Source: Sciurus carolinensis (taxonomy: Eukaryota > Chordata > Mammalia > Rodentia > Sciuridae). Taken from it: a stretch of 64,000 bases of DNA. The DNA lies in assembly GCF_902686445.1 (NCBI RefSeq), contig NC_062216.1, positions 9,135,084 through 9,199,083 on the forward strand, in the 5' to 3' direction. Positions 31,403 to 43,345 of the stretch are shown piece after piece (the first letter of the stretch is position 1; each line of letters starts with the position of its first letter). The notes under the pieces are model-generated. The model saw only the letters and a program-made list of their open reading frames with translations. It did not search any database and was not told the origin of the DNA. Made by a program: the position numbers and the translations under genes.

Positions 31403-31754
31403 AGACCGTCCCAGTGTTTGCCTTGATAGATCCCATTTACTATTCTAAGGCTTACTGAACTTACCTGACTTTACCCTAAACTTCAGTGTCTATCATTCCT
31501 TCTACATTACATTTTTGCCCTATCATTCCCCTGATCAAAATTCTCCAGGGACTTAACTCCATTTAGATGAAGCCCCAACTCCTTAGCTGGAATAGGACTT
31601 GTTTTATCTCTGTTTAAAAAGCACATTTATGATTGTTTAAATGTTCCTTTAAACACTGTTTTTGTATGTCTTGTTTTGTAATTACTACCTGGTCACAAGA
31701 AAATGAGTGTATCAGAATGAACCTCTTAGGAAGCAGTTCTGAGAACCTACTTAT
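31403..31754. other. AT-rich intergenic DNA
   Basis: Possibly old LINE-derived, but too decayed to place. No gene. Confidence 0.4.
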
Positions 31755-31945
31755 CAGCCAGGGCCTCAGCCCTGCCTGCACATTAAAATCACCTGGGGAG
31801 CTTTAAAAACAACCAACACCTGAGCCCAGCCCCCAGAAATTCCAATATAATTGGTCTGGGGTGTGGCTGAACACCAGCATTTGTTTAAAAACTCCCCGGG
31901 TGAGTCCAACATGCAACCAGTGTTGAGTGACACTGTTGTCACCCC
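31755..31945. mobile_element. MER5A (hAT-Charlie) DNA transposon remnant
   Basis: 'cacattaaaatcacctgggg' near the left and 'aaaactccccgggtgag' near the right are the two halves of this palindromic non-autonomous element. 'gcccagcccccagaaattcc' lies in the middle. Confidence 0.85.
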
Positions 31946-32539
31946 TGCTCCCTCAGCCTGGGACAGCCTTGAAGCCACACATTCTCAGGGGCTTGCTCCC
32001 CAGGCAGGAACTCCTGGTCCCAGTTTGCCTGTGAGAGCCAACTAGCCCCAGTTCCGCCCCAGAGGATTTATAAAGACGTGCCTTCTGAGACACACAAGCC
32101 TTGTCTTCAAATCAGGTCACAAGCACACCTTGACTCACCCCCCACCCCCCACTTCCTGGATTCCTGATCTGGTTTATGGTCCACTGATAACATCCTGGAA
32201 GGAGAACCAGTTTCAGACTTGCTGTGACCGAGGTGCCTCTTGGCTGTGTCTGGAATGTCCTGAGCTTTGGGCTCCTTGCTGGTCCTGGACTGGAGGTAAT
32301 TGGCTCTCTGTGTTTGACCTGCAGACAGTCACTGTGACAGGTTCCAGCCTTCTGAGCTTTTATACCCTTGAGCTTCCATCTTCGAACCCCCTTCCATGCC
32401 CCACCCTGAGCCATAAAGAATGAGGTGATAGACTGAACACTGGACAGCTTGGAAGAGGGAACCCTGGAATCGAAGAACCCAGGCAAAGGGGGCTGGTCTT
32501 TGCAGGCATCCAACACAACTTACCTTTTCTTCAGTTCTT
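31946..32539. other. Unique intergenic DNA
   Basis: Nothing recognised beyond a C-rich run at 32138-32151. Confidence 0.5.
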
Positions 32540-32553
32540 AGAAATCTAAGGGA

Positions 32554-32650
32554 GGGGCTGGGGAGATAGCTCAGTTGGTAGAGTGCTTGCCTTGTAAGCA
32601 CAAGGCCCTGGGTTCGATCCCCAGCCCCGCCAAAAAAAAAAAAAAAAAAA
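32554..32650 (+). mobile_element. Young-looking ID SINE, sense
   Basis: Full ID body with a pure A-tail. The exact 14-bp duplication agaaatctaaggga is at 32540-32553 and 32651-32664. Confidence 0.97.
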
Positions 32651-32664
32651 AGAAATCTAAGGGA

Positions 32665-33520
32665 AATGCAGAGGGTTTCCCGTAGAAGGGGGGCAAAACC
32701 CAGTCCTTCCCAGTTCAATATCATGAGTTCCACCCCATTTCTTCCTCCTGTTCCCCACCCCCTTTTAATCACCCACGGCACATGGAGTCCAAATGGGGAA
32801 TCGGAATTATTTTTATTATCAGAGCACGAATGAGATTTCAGAATCAAGCCAACCAGGCTGGACTCTGGAGTCCATGTTGGACCAGGCGACAAGGATTCAG
32901 CATTTATATAGGTCTCACCTGGGAAGGCCGTGCAGTCTACCTCAAGTTTGTTCCTTTTTTTGTCCTTGCTGTGGCCTCTGCGGGCACAGCAGACTCAGGC
33001 TGGGCTCAACTTACAAGTCCCACACAGGACAAGCAGGGTGACCTCTCGCAGCAGCTCACGTGGGGTGCCTCTGTGGCTCCTCCCATTGCCAGCTGAGGGC
33101 CAGGAGTTCACAGTGTAGGGTGACACCCGAAGGGTTAACCCAAGGCACAAGCACAAGAGAAGATCCACCAAGAATAAGGGAACCCACACTAGGGAGCGAG
33201 AACGGTCTACAACGTGCTCATATTGTTCACTTAAACGTCATTATATAAATTATAACTATGAATAATATGGAGTAGCGCTTTCATTTTAAGACCCCTTCTC
33301 TACATTTCAGTGAATTCTTAGACAAATGTCTTTGCCCAGTTTCCTATTTCTCATGGTTTATTTCATCTGCATCCCACACTGGTCTACAACAGAAGTCATT
33401 TTCCTGTGTCATAAAGCCTTATTCCTAATTCCACAAAACTCATATTAGTGGCAGGCAATACTCAACCTTCAGACAGCACTAAAATGTTTTATCTGGTTAT
33501 TCTCAAAATTCACCAGAAAA
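32665..33520. other. Unique intergenic DNA
   Basis: No gene or repeat recognised. The last part (33250-33510) is AT-rich. Confidence 0.45.
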
Positions 33521-33755
33521 GTTAGACATGATGGTTCCTGCCTGTCATCACAGCCACTTGGGGGGCTGAGGCAGGAGGATCACAGTTTCAAGGCCAGCCT
33601 CAGCAATTTAGTGAGGCCCTAAGCAACTTGGTGAGACTGTCTCACTGGTTTTTTCCCTGTCTACTGGAACACCCTTTCTTTAAAAGACCCAGGTTCTCAT
33701 TGGGTGCAGGTCAGTGGTTGAATGCCTCTGTGTTCAATCCCCCAGACCAAAAATT
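33521..33755 (+). mobile_element. B1-ID dimeric SINE, sense, with extra sequence between halves
   Basis: The B1 half ends in 'gtgagactgtctcac'. About 60 bp of unrelated sequence then precede 'caggtcagtggttgaatgcc' of the ID half. Confidence 0.8.
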
Positions 33756-34038
33756 TAAAAAAAATAAAATTCACCAAAAAAAAACTGTTGATTACAGGAA
33801 GTCAAGAAAATGTGAAAAGTATGATTTAAAAAATCTAAATTAACCCTTCTACTTAAATGTAACATTCTGGATTGTTAGTTTTTCTTTCACTTTATATACA
33901 CGTATGTGTGTATAGGTGCATTATTTAGCTAGAAATGGGATCATACTATAAACTGCTTTCCAAAGTTATTGTAAGATTATATTAAACAAAGATTGTATTA
34001 TTCCATGCCTTCAAATATTCCTTGAAAACATGAGTTTT

Positions 34039-34173
34039 GGGCTGGGTTTGTGGCTCAGTGGTAGAGTGCTTGCCTAGCGTGTATGAGGCATTGGGTTCCA
34101 ATGCTCAGCACCACATAAAACAAAATAAACAAAATAAAGGTATTGTGTCCATCTAGGACTAAAAATATTTTTA
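34039..34173 (+). mobile_element. Tailed ID-derived SINE, sense, with target-site duplication
   Basis: ID-like body, then the specific tail 'aataaaggtattgtgtcc' and 'atctaggactaaaaa'. The exact 14-bp duplication aaaacatgagtttt is at 34025-34038 and 34174-34187. Confidence 0.95.
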
Positions 34174-34223
34174 AAAACATGAGTTTTAAGGACTGCATTT
34201 AATGAATTCATGCCATAGTTTTA

Positions 34224-34267
34224 AAAGAATATATGTATATATATATGTATATATGTATATATATATG
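34224..34267. repeat. TA/TG-rich simple repeat
   Basis: Imperfect (TATATG)n alternation. Confidence 0.9.
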
Positions 34268-34560
34268 GAAAGAGATATATCATATTTATTTCCCTATTGT
34301 CAAAAGTTTATTTTCAATTTTATATACATATTATAAATGAAACCAATTAGCCATAAACATAAGTGCTTTTGAACCTCTCCAGTTATTTCTTTAAGATAGA
34401 TTTCCTAGAAGTGGAATTACAACATTGAAGGTATAAACAAAACCGGAAATTCACATGCTTTCTAGAAAAACTGCATCAATACATACTTCCACCAGAATCT
34501 TCTAGAAGCGCCCTTCCACAGGGCCCGTGCCCATGTGGTTTTGGTGCTAAAAGTTCCACT

Positions 34561-34909
34561 TCAGGAGACCCTTCTCAGGACACTGGGAAGAAGACCAGGG
34601 ACAAGTATAGAACCACACAGTGGCCAAAATACAGGGGTCGAAAGCAAAACTGCCTTAGTGTCAAGTGGAAAGTGCACCGATCGGCTCCTCCCAGCGCACT
34701 GACCACTTGTGTTGACTCCCTTGATCCACATCTCTCAGTAACAGATCAGCCTCTACTGCTGCCACTGGACAGGATACGGCTTTGGGGCAGCTCGATGCCC
34801 GGCTGTTGTGAGCAATAAGCCCACTTTGACCTTGCCTGTGGACTGTTGGGCTTTGTTTGTACTGAGATAGTGTTAGTTTAATTTTTAACACTGTGAATAT
34901 TATCCTGTT
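34561..34909. other. Unassigned intergenic DNA
   Basis: Nothing recognised. Confidence 0.45.
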
Positions 34910-34910
34910 T

Positions 34911-34947
<37 letters not shown>
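34910..34947. repeat. (TA)n microsatellite
   Basis: Two TA runs with one interruption, next to the SINE at 34955. Confidence 0.95.
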
Positions 34948-34954
<7 letters not shown>

Positions 34955-34958
<4 letters not shown>

Positions 34959-35073
34959 GTTGTCCATGGACCTTTATTTTATTTATTTATTTATATGCGG
35001 GGCCAAGAATCTAACCCAGGGCCTCTCACATGCTAAGCAAGTGCTCTACCTCTGAGCCACAACCCCAGCCCCC
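34955..35073 (-). mobile_element. Tailed ID-type SINE, antisense
   Basis: The reverse of the specific tail ('gtccatggacctttatttta') precedes the ID body ('atctaacccagggcctc', 'ctctgagccacaacccc'). Confidence 0.88.
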
Positions 35074-35699
35074 CTGATCCTGTTTTTTAAGAGTTCAGTT
35101 CACAGTATCAATACCAACATGACTCAGTTGTCACTGAAAAGCAGGCTAAGTGACTGTGTTGTCTGAATGGCAGACAGAAGGTCATCGGTACCTGACTAGG
35201 GAGGCAAATAACCAAAACAGAGTGTGTTACACAGGTGCAGGAAATAATTTGGGTCTGGGCTTGGTGAGAACGGGATGTGAAAGCACATAAGGAGGCTGGA
35301 TCTCACAAGTCCTAGATGAGAACCACCATGTGGCCATCAATCAGTCAGCAGACTCATTTGTTTCTCTAAAAGACAGCGAATTCTCAATGGAAAGCAGGGA
35401 CTACTGCATTAAGAAGCATAATTTTATTGTTCCCTCGACTGCTCTGTGACACTGAGTCAAGTTTCATTTCCTAATTCAGAGGTTGCAAATCACGTGTCTT
35501 GTGGGTGGAAAAAAGGAAAAATTTTGGTAACAAATGTGCTGGGCCTTGAAATGTCAGAACTTACCAGTGTCATGAACCAACGGGCTAAATCACAGCCACA
35601 ACAACCAATGAGGGGATCAGAACATGCCAACCCAAGAGACCGCTTTATACTGATGATTTTGAGCAGAAGACAACTGAGAAATAGCAGGTGCATGAGGAG
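35074..35699. other. Unique intergenic DNA
   Basis: No gene recognised. A 92-codon frame at 35446 has no known motif. Confidence 0.45.
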
Positions 35700-36150
35700 C
35701 CCTCGGTTCTCCCCATCTGCCTAAGGACAGGACATTTATTTCCCCTTGAGAAAGTGCCCCCTTTCTAACAGGGCAGAGGCCCACATGGAACAAAAGGCCG
35801 GAGAAGGGGAGGTTTTGCCGGCATGTGCTCAACTCTTCTTGATCGGGTGCATTTTTGGTTGCGGCCATCGCCCATGGCCATCAACTCCAGATTCTTCAGT
35901 CTTTGAACTTGAACCAGTGGCTCTGACAGCTTCCAGGTCTTAGGCCTCAGACTGACAGCTGACACAGTCCCTCTTGTTCTGAGGCTTTAGCTTTTTGGCT
36001 GAGCAGGGCTGGTTTCCCTGGTTTACCAGCCTATGGACAGTCACCAGGGACTCTCCAGCCTCTGATGGAGTGAGCCAACCTGATGAATCCCCTCTTCTAA
36101 TCATATATACTCTGTTGGTTCTCTTTCTCTGGGAACCCTGATTAGTACAA
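35700..36150 (+). mobile_element. Probable old ERV LTR
   Basis: 'aactccagattcttcagtc', 'ggtcttaggcctcagactg' and the 3' end 'ggttctctttctctgggaac', 'cctgattagtacaag' follow a widespread mammalian LTR layout (ERVL/MaLR class). The exact family is not assigned. Confidence 0.55.
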
Positions 36151-36461
36151 GGGACTAGGAAACAAATGGGGGGAACTAATGTGAAATCAGGGTTATTTTA
36201 TTAAAGTCTGGCATGTACACATGCTGTGTCAGCTTCACATCCCTCGAGGTAAAAGTGCTCTTCTCTTCTTGGTGCAGGCAAACAGTGAAAATATCCTACA
36301 GTATCATGGTACAGAAAGAAACACATCGTTGTTATTTTTAAAAAAATGAAATATAGTTAGCATTAAAATATTGGTCCTATTATATTTATGCTCTCCTTTT
36401 AAAAAGTATTGCATTTATGTATCTTAGGAATCTACAACATAGCCTACATTTAAATATCCAG
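36151..36461. other. Unassigned AT-rich DNA
   Basis: Nothing recognised. Confidence 0.45.
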
Positions 36462-36570
36462 GGTTGGGGTGTAGATTAGGGTGGAGTATTTGCCTTGCAC
36501 GTGTGAGGCACTGGGTTTGATCCTCAGCATCACATAAAAATAAATAAAATAAAGGTATAAAAAAAGAAAA
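36462..36570 (+). mobile_element. Tailed ID-derived SINE, sense, tail shortened
   Basis: ID-like body ending in 'gatcctcagcatcacataaa', then 'aataaaggta' of the specific tail and an A-run. Confidence 0.85.
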
Positions 36571-36573
36571 AAT

Positions 36574-36676
36574 TGGGACTGAGGAGATAGCTCAGTCAGT
36601 AGAGTACTTGCCTTGTAAGCATAAGGCCCTGGGTTCGATCCCCAGCACCCACCCCCCCCAAAAAAAAAAAAAAGAA
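36574..36676 (+). mobile_element. ID SINE, sense
   Basis: 'gagatagctcagtcagtag' to 'ggttcgatccccagcaccc', then a C-run and A-tail. It lies directly after the tailed SINE. Confidence 0.92.
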
Positions 36677-36754
36677 AAAATTTAAATACTCAATAAAGAG
36701 TTTTTAAAAATGACTGTATCAGAAAACCTAAAGAAGCATTATAGAAATATTAAT

Positions 36755-36835
36755 ATAGGCTAGGAGTGTAGCTCAGCACTAGCCCACATACTTAGCATTG
36801 TATTAAGCCCTGGGTTCAATAGCCAACAACAAAAT
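36755..36835 (+). mobile_element. Diverged ID SINE, sense
   Basis: 'ggagtgtagctcagcac' and 'ccctgggttcaatagcc' remain. The middle is rearranged. Confidence 0.75.
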
Positions 36836-36859
36836 TTTTTTTTTTGCATATTGTTTTAA

Positions 36860-37390
36860 CCTTCGTCCTATTATTAATTACCACCAATTATTTCTGTTAA
36901 CTAGTCTTGGTTTTGTTGAAATAATAGCATGTATGTAATAAAAATATAACACCAAATAACATCTAAACACCCATTTTCATATTTCATATTTCATACGCAC
37001 ACACGTATAGTTACTTTGTTGGTTAAGTATTTTTTGTCTAGTATGATCATGCTCTGTTTGGCGTTCTAAAAGCAGGTCACCTTATTTGCACCAAAAACTA
37101 TGCATTAACTTTTTGTTAAAAGTCTGCCAAGTTATTAGATGAAAAAAATGATATGCCAATGATTTGTTTAAATAATGATTTGAAAAACAATTTGTTAAAT
37201 AGTGATTCGAAACAAATGCTGCTACATGTGCATTTCTTTGATGGCGAGGGACACTGATCATTTTCCCATGTTCATTGGCCAGCACATCACTTCCTTTGGA
37301 AACAGCCTATTTGTAACCTCCACCAAATTTTCTACTGACCCCTTTCAGTCTTTTCCTCTTTGATTTATTAGGCCTTCTTTAGGATCTTGA
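36860..37390 (-). mobile_element. Old L1M remnant, antisense
   Basis: 'gtgcatttctttgatggcg' with 'atcattttcccatgttcattgg' fits antisense L1 ORF2 C-terminal sequence, heavily decayed. Confidence 0.5.
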
Positions 37391-39669
37391 CCCTCCGTCT
37401 ATCACGTATGGCAAACATCCCCCTAATGCTGCTTGCTGGTCCCCACTCGGTGGGTTACTTGGACATATTTTAGAAGTCCTGTTTTCCTAATGACCTGCTT
37501 CTAGTTGGTCTTTAAGGACACGGTTTCATGCAGGGCTGATTGAGTGAGTTGATTGAGGCTCTGGTATTCCACAGCCCCCAGGTCGGGTCCTGGCACTACC
37601 AGTGCACGCTTCCAGCAAGTTCCTCAGGGCTGTTACTGTCGGTGAGGGCTTCTTTCTTGGCTTGACATTAGTTGAAGATTCACTTTGATTTCACCAAGGT
37701 TTTCAAGTTTCCAAGCACAAGCCTTTCGTTTGTGAGGAGTTCACAGTGGTGAGTGATGGCCAAATCATTCCCCATTTGTCCCACAGAAGATGCGGGAGTG
37801 GGAGGCAGCCGCAGCTGCCCCTCTCTTCCGGGCCTGGCTCAGCTGCTCTGAATGAGTCACACTGCGGCCTTGGGAGGTTCTCTGCTCCTGGCTTTCTAGT
37901 GGGTAGAGCAGCTTCCAGATTGGGGCCCAGCTGAAGCAAGCCTCCCCTCGTGGCAGACACTTCCTGTGCTGCTGCTATTACACAGCCCCTGGCCGCAGCT
38001 GCCTGGGGTTTCTCTTTAACTGCTTCATGCCCGGTGGCATCCATCCAGCCTGGGCCGTTTTCCCTCTTCTTCACTTCCCTCTGTATCGGGAATTCATCAC
38101 CCCACCCTGGCGCTTCCTGCCTAAGTGACCCTACTGGAGCTGGATCTGGGGTGACTCAGAATGGACTTTCCTTCTCCCTCCGCGGCTCAAGCCTCACACC
38201 CGCTCACCTGCAGCTGCAGGGGGTGATACTGTCTCTGGGAAAACGGGCTCTGAATCACCTGCCCAGTATCAAGGTTGGGACTGTATAGACGTTTGCTTCC
38301 ATGTTAGCAGCGTGATTATCCTCAAATTCTGTGTTGTGCTGTTTTGTGATTCCTGATGGGGCAGGGGCCTTACACTGATGATACACGCAATTAAAACTGG
38401 TTAGATTGATTGACTTAAAAAATCAGTAACGAATAGAGAAGACAGCAGGGCTTCAAGGATCTGGGCCCAGGACTTCTTTCAGTCCTGTTCAGGATATTTT
38501 GAACTTTATCCAGTGTTTCTGGGTACAGAAAGAGGAGACTTTTCCCTCCCTCCTAGGGAGTAAAGTTAGTTCCTTCTCCTGAGGCCAGGAGCCCTGGGCA
38601 AATAGTTCACCTCCGACTTACCTCATCCTTTCTCTTGTGGTTTCAATAAATCCCTGTAAATTCTAAATAAGATTTGTGGATGAGCTATGGAAACCTCAGA
38701 GCTGAAGGGTGTGGCTGCCACCGCAGGTCAGTCTGACTAACCTGATCCCTCTGTGGTGGGTCCCCTGGCAGTCAATGCATTTGTACCGCAGCCTATGAAT
38801 ATTTTATGGGTGTCCTTTTGTGCTCATTAATGGGGCCTGAAATGTACAATCTGCCTTGAATAATACCAAAAGAATACCCTCCAGACCTCTGTCCCTGAAT
38901 GATTTATGGAGATGAACTAAGCCCATCAGAGTCATTATTGATGTTGTTCTTTAGAGATGCTTTTCAACAGAGGTGGAAGTTGGTGTTCATCCAGATAGCG
39001 AAGCTTTGGGGGAGTTTACCATGAAATCTGTGTGTTTGGGGGTGGGGATTTGAATGCTTGACTGCCACGGGGTTCTAGCTCTTCAGAGATTAGAAAGGAC
39101 TTCCATTTTCTCAGTAAAGAGGGCCATTCTGAAGCTCATTTCCCATCATCCAGGTTTATTTCAGTTTTCTCATTTCTTGTCACTCTAGAATACCAGGTAA
39201 AATAATAAAAGCTCTTCCTTCCCTCCTGGCTGTCCCACCTCTGTGATGTCTGAACTGGAATGTCACAATCCTGTCACTTAGTGTTTCTCAAGTGGCTGCA
39301 CAGTCTTCACTTGGAGTGATCCCAAAGAAGGGAAGACCTCCTTCCTGGTATTGAGTCCTCTGTCAAATTGGAGACATCAAGACCTACACCCATTATCGAA
39401 ATCAGTTTGAAACGGAATGCTAAGCCAGTGCTCTGCTAGAAGAGTTTGCAGAAGGGAGACACTAATGCGTGCAGGGGTTTAAGGAGAAAATGCAGCTTGA
39501 AAGGTTGGCAGAGGTAAGGCATCCCAGAAAAGGGGAAATGAGCAGGAGAAGCTAATGTGGGATAAGAGAGACTGCCATCAATCGGGAAGAGAGGGGAAGC
39601 AGGGAAGGCCACCTTCCGCATCAGTGAAACCCAGAGCTACAGGCTCAGTGTGAAGAGAATTCTGCTATT
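37391..39669. other. 2.3-kb unique intergenic block without SINEs
   Basis: No repeat or gene is recognised over the longest SINE-free stretch upstream of the promoter. Frames of about 110-120 codons at 37703-38288 lie on both strands and are probably chance. Confidence 0.5.
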
Positions 39670-39845
39670 TTACTTTTTGGTGCCAGGGATTGAGCCCAGG
39701 AGTGCTTTACCACTGAGCTACCCCAAGCCCTTTTTATTTATTTTTTTACTTTGAGATAGGGTCTCACTAAGTTGCTGAGGCTGGCCTCCAACTTGGAATC
39801 CTCCTGCCGCAGCTTCCCGAGTCTCTATGATTACAAGAGCCACAG
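39670..39845 (-). mobile_element. B1-ID dimeric SINE, antisense
   Basis: 'cagggattgagcccaggag' (ID) and 'ctaagttgctgaggctgg' (B1), 5' part of B1 decayed. Confidence 0.88.
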
Positions 39846-40439
39846 TGCTTCTGATCTGACTCTTCTGTGGTCTCTCCCCAAACCCCACACCACACTGCCC
39901 TCACCACATTGATCTCAAAGGTTAGACTTCCTCCCTTTTCAACCTTCGTCCCAAGTATATACAAAAGTCCCTTCCTTTGCTTCCCCTTAGCATAGGTCAA
40001 ATAAACACAAACTTAAGAAAAGTTTACTAAACACCAAGGGAGAACCTCAAGGAAGCTGACAAATCAACCATCTCATTCACAAGGTGCACCTCCGCTCTTT
40101 GAGGCTGGTAAACCCTGGCCCATTCTAAATGGGATCCTGGGGAAGGAGTGCATTGCCAGGGGCCACCCTGCCCAGCCTATTTCAGGGGAACATCTTTAAC
40201 CTCCAGCACCCAAGAGGATCCTTGTGAACATCTAAATCCCTTAAAATCCAAGCCTATTCCCCTCAGCCTCCTTAACCCACAGGACAAGGCTTTACCCTTT
40301 AAGGAGAAATAATCCAATAGTCACAAAGTGAAGGCCATCCCCAGGCAGGAGGGATACCTTCTGCCTAGTGGTAGTTTTGGGGGAGGAATCATGCAGAAGC
40401 CTTGAAGGTAAAAACTTTGGGGGCTTAGATTAGGAGGGC
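39846..40439. other. Unassigned intergenic DNA
   Basis: Nothing recognised. Confidence 0.45.
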
Positions 40440-40492
40440 ACAGGCTGTGGGTGTAGCTCGGTGGCAGAGTGCTTCCCCAGCATGCGCACTAC
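40440..40492 (+). mobile_element. 3'-truncated ID SINE, sense
   Basis: 'ggtgtagctcggtggcagag' and 'cccagcatgcgc' remain. The B box is missing. Confidence 0.7.
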
Positions 40493-40939
40493 AGACTCAT
40501 TTTGAAGTCAAGAAACTCGTAAAACTTTTTGCAACTTATGCCCCTAAGGCTGGTCTTTGATACAAAGGGGCATTTCTTTCCTGACTACCTTATCTCTTAG
40601 GGGCCCACTCCATCTCTTGGATATTCTTTATCCAGGAGCTCCAAAATGGGGTGGGAGGTCCTTAGCTGTCTTTGCCTTCCCTGTTGTCTCCAAGGCACGG
40701 CCTACCAAACCTTCTTCTGAGGACACAGTCTTTAAAGGGGATTCCCACACAGTACTAAAAAAACAAGAGGCACCAAAACATCTTGAAGAAGTTAGGAAAT
40801 TTCCAGAAATCTGCCTAACCCTCTTAGTCCTTAAGGACCATAACAGCAACATCGCTTTTATCATCGCATCCCAGGCACCTAGTCTAAAAAGAAGTGTAGA
40901 TAAGGAAATTTTTCGAATAAATTAATAAGGTTAAGGGGG
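40493..40939. other. Unassigned intergenic DNA with one 122-codon frame
   Basis: The frame at 40557-40925 is the longest here, and its protein shows no family I recognise. It lacks promoter or splice evidence. Confidence 0.35.
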
Positions 40940-41480
40940 AACGGAGAGTGATGTCACAGAAACCAAGGGCACTGAAGCTTCAAGAACGGGATGGGCAATA
41001 ACACCAAATATCACAGTGAAGTCAAGTAAAAGAGGATTCAAAGCCTTTGCAATGAGCAGGTCAAGGGTACACTTTGCCATGACTGTTTTATTGGCGGGAT
41101 GAGGGCAAGGTGAAAGCATGACTAAATTAATAGTTGGTTGACTAATGACAGGTGAGGGAGGGATGACACTGTAAACTATTATTTGGGGAGCTTGGCTTGG
41201 AGGAAGCAGAGAGACTGGTAAGTAGAAGTGGACTTGGGGTTCAGGGAAATGGCCCCCTTTCTTCTTCAAGTGTTATTGTTTGCTTTTGTTTTCCCCTGAG
41301 AGATTCTCAGATGATGGGAAGGGGCTCATGGAGGAGGAAAGGCTCAACTGGTCTGACAGGGAAAAACTAGTGGAATCCAGTGCCATGGAGTTGGCTGAGA
41401 ATGTGGAAGAGAGGCCTCAGCCTTGGGCTGCAGATACCCACCTGATTCTGCCCCTGGAGGAGGAAGCTGGTGGTGGATAT
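40940..41480 (-). mobile_element. Probable L2-like LINE remnant, antisense
   Basis: 'gagagtgatgtcacagaaac' and 'gtgaagtcaagtaaaagag', in this order, resemble the reverse strand of the L2 reverse transcriptase region. Strongly decayed. Confidence 0.45.
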
Positions 41481-41769
41481 CATCAAAGATGACATTTTGG
41501 ACCCTGGAAGTGGAGGAAATTTTTGGCTAAGAGTCCTAATTCTTCTGGGGATGTAAAAGCAGGTGTTTGGAGGAGAGGGTGGTCATTTGAGTTGGGCTTG
41601 AGGAGAGCAATGAGGACGGTGAAGGCCCTGGAGGAGCAGACAAGCTGAGCAGGAAAGGGTAGCAAGTGCTACTGTGAACCACCTGCACGAAAGTGTGGCT
41701 TCCTCCAGTGGTGACACTTGTCCAACCCAGGAAGCTGGAGAAGGGGGATTGAAACTTAGTACTAGAGTT
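41481..41769. other. Unassigned DNA
   Basis: This may continue the L2-like piece. Nothing firm. Confidence 0.35.
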
Positions 41770-42221
41770 TGGATTTTTAAAAAATATTCAACATTTTATT
41801 CACACTCTTAGCTATTGAAATAAGAAAAAAATAAAGGCATACAGATTGAAAAGGAAAAACTGAAAGCATTTTAGACACAGATGAAATAATTATAAACATA
41901 GATGCCATGAGGAATCTACAAAAATCTAATGGATCTAAGATGAACTTAGAAAGGGCATAGGATATGAGGTGGACACACAAAAATCAATTGTACATCTACC
42001 TTCTACCAGCAAGCAATTGGAAAATAAAAACTTCAAAATATCTCTGGGGGTCAAGGGTAGAAGAAGGGTGGATGGACATGATCAATGCCCAAGGCATGCA
42101 TGTATGATGATATCACAGGGAATCCCATTAATTGGTAAATTTTTATGTGTTAATAATTATAATGACAATACAATAATAAATAAAATGTCATTTGCAATAG
42201 CATCAAACCATAAAACATGTT

Positions 42222-42302
42222 TTGATTTATTTTTTAGGGGATCAAGTCCAGAGTCTTGCTCATGCTAGGCAAGAGCTCTGTCATTGAGCTATACCCCCAA
42301 TC
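42222..42302 (-). mobile_element. ID-type SINE, antisense, diverged
   Basis: 'gggatcaagtccagagtc', 'catgctaggcaagagctc' and 'cattgagctataccccc'. Confidence 0.78.
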
Positions 42303-42428
42303 CAATGTTTCTATAATAAATAATAGTAATAATATAAATGTGTGCAAGAACTCTGTCTACATTCATAATTACAAAACTGCTAATAGGAACTAAAGAATAC
42401 CTAAATAAATAAGCAAGAGTCATGGATT

Positions 42429-42664
42429 GAGCTGGGCGTGGTGGCACACACCTGTAATCCCAGTGGTTTGGGAGGCTAGGGCAGGAGGATTGTGACTTCA
42501 GAGCCAGACTCAGCAAGTTATCAAGGCCCTAAGCTACTCAGTGGAACCCTGTCTCTAAATAAAATACAAAAAGGACTGGGGATGTGGCTCGGTGGTTAAG
42601 CCTCCCAAGGTTTAATCCCCAGTACCAAAAAGAAAAAAAGAAAAAAGAGAGAGAGAGAGAGAGA
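42429..42664 (+). mobile_element. B1-ID dimeric SINE, sense, with target-site duplication
   Basis: Full B1 and ID halves. The tail ends in a (GA)n run (42643-42664). The exact duplication aagagtcatggatt is at 42415-42428 and 42665-42678. Confidence 0.96.
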
Positions 42665-43009
42665 AAGAGTCATGGATTAGAACACAATATTGTGGTCATA
42701 TTGCCAGTATCTCACAAATTGATCTACTGAGTCAATGCAGTCCCAAGCAAAATTCCATCAGGCTCTTTGGCAGAAGTTGGCAATCAGATTCTAAAATTAT
42801 ATTTGAATGAGTTAAAAAATAAATAAACGGACAAAAAATTATATTCAAATGCAAAGAACTTAGAACCAAAAGACATATAAAAGGAAAAGGATATAACATG
42901 GGAGAAATTACATTACTGCTGTGATATTTAAAATAGTAAACCCAGAAGTAGATTCACTATGTAACTGATTTATGGCCAACATGCAAAAACAATTCAATAG
43001 ATAAGATCT

Positions 43010-43078
43010 TTTATTTATTTTTTTCCTACTGGGGATTGAACCCAAGGCCTCACATATGCTAGGCAGGAACTCTACCAC
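43010..43078 (-). mobile_element. ID-type SINE, antisense
   Basis: 'ggggattgaacccaaggcc' and 'tatgctaggcaggaactc'. It breaks off at 'taccaca', joined to LTR sequence. Confidence 0.82.
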
Positions 43079-43345
43079 ATCACTGGGGGAGTGTCCATGA
43101 GTGGGATGCTGGGACTCTGTTCCTTGCTTTCTCTCTCTTTGCTTCCTGGCCACCATGAGAAAAGAGGCTTCCTCGTGTGCTCATGTGCTCCCGCCATGAG
43201 GTGCTGTGTGATCATAAACCCAAAGCAACAGGCCCAAGTGGACCATAGCCTGTAACCTCTGAAACCATGAGCCCAAGTAAACCTTCATCCTTACAAGCTG
43301 ATCATCTTGGGTACTTGTTACAGCAGCGGGAAACTGACATGTACT
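43079..43345 (+). mobile_element. MaLR-type LTR, sense, 3' part
   Basis: 'tttgcttcctggccaccatg', 'cctctgaaaccatgagcc' and 'cttacaagctgatcatc' match the LTR type at 16340. Confidence 0.72.

Larger units (their letters stand above)
33840..34560 (-). mobile_element. Old L1M-like remnant, antisense
   Basis: 'tttcctagaagtggaattac' and 'cccttccacagggcc'-type wording fits antisense old LINE sequence. A tailed SINE (34039) and a TA-rich repeat interrupt it. Confidence 0.5.
41770..42905 (+). mobile_element. Old L1M, sense: middle of ORF2
   Basis: 'ggaaaaactgaaagcatttt', 'acaaaaatcaattgtacatc', 'tttgcaatagcatcaaacc' and 'caatgcagtcccaagcaaaa' follow L1 ORF2 in order. Two SINEs interrupt it, and stops are frequent. 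Confidence 0.75.

Noticed and set aside
32554..32632. tRNA-gene-like sequences with A and B boxes (here and in all ID copies)
   Set aside because: These are tRNA-derived SINEs with A-tails and target duplications. They lack a foldable cloverleaf with an anticodon arm like a true tRNA gene.
40557..40925. 122-codon frame upstream of the L2-like piece
   Set aside because: No recognisable domain, no promoter or splice signals, and a second frame opposes it. A database search would be needed to revive it.
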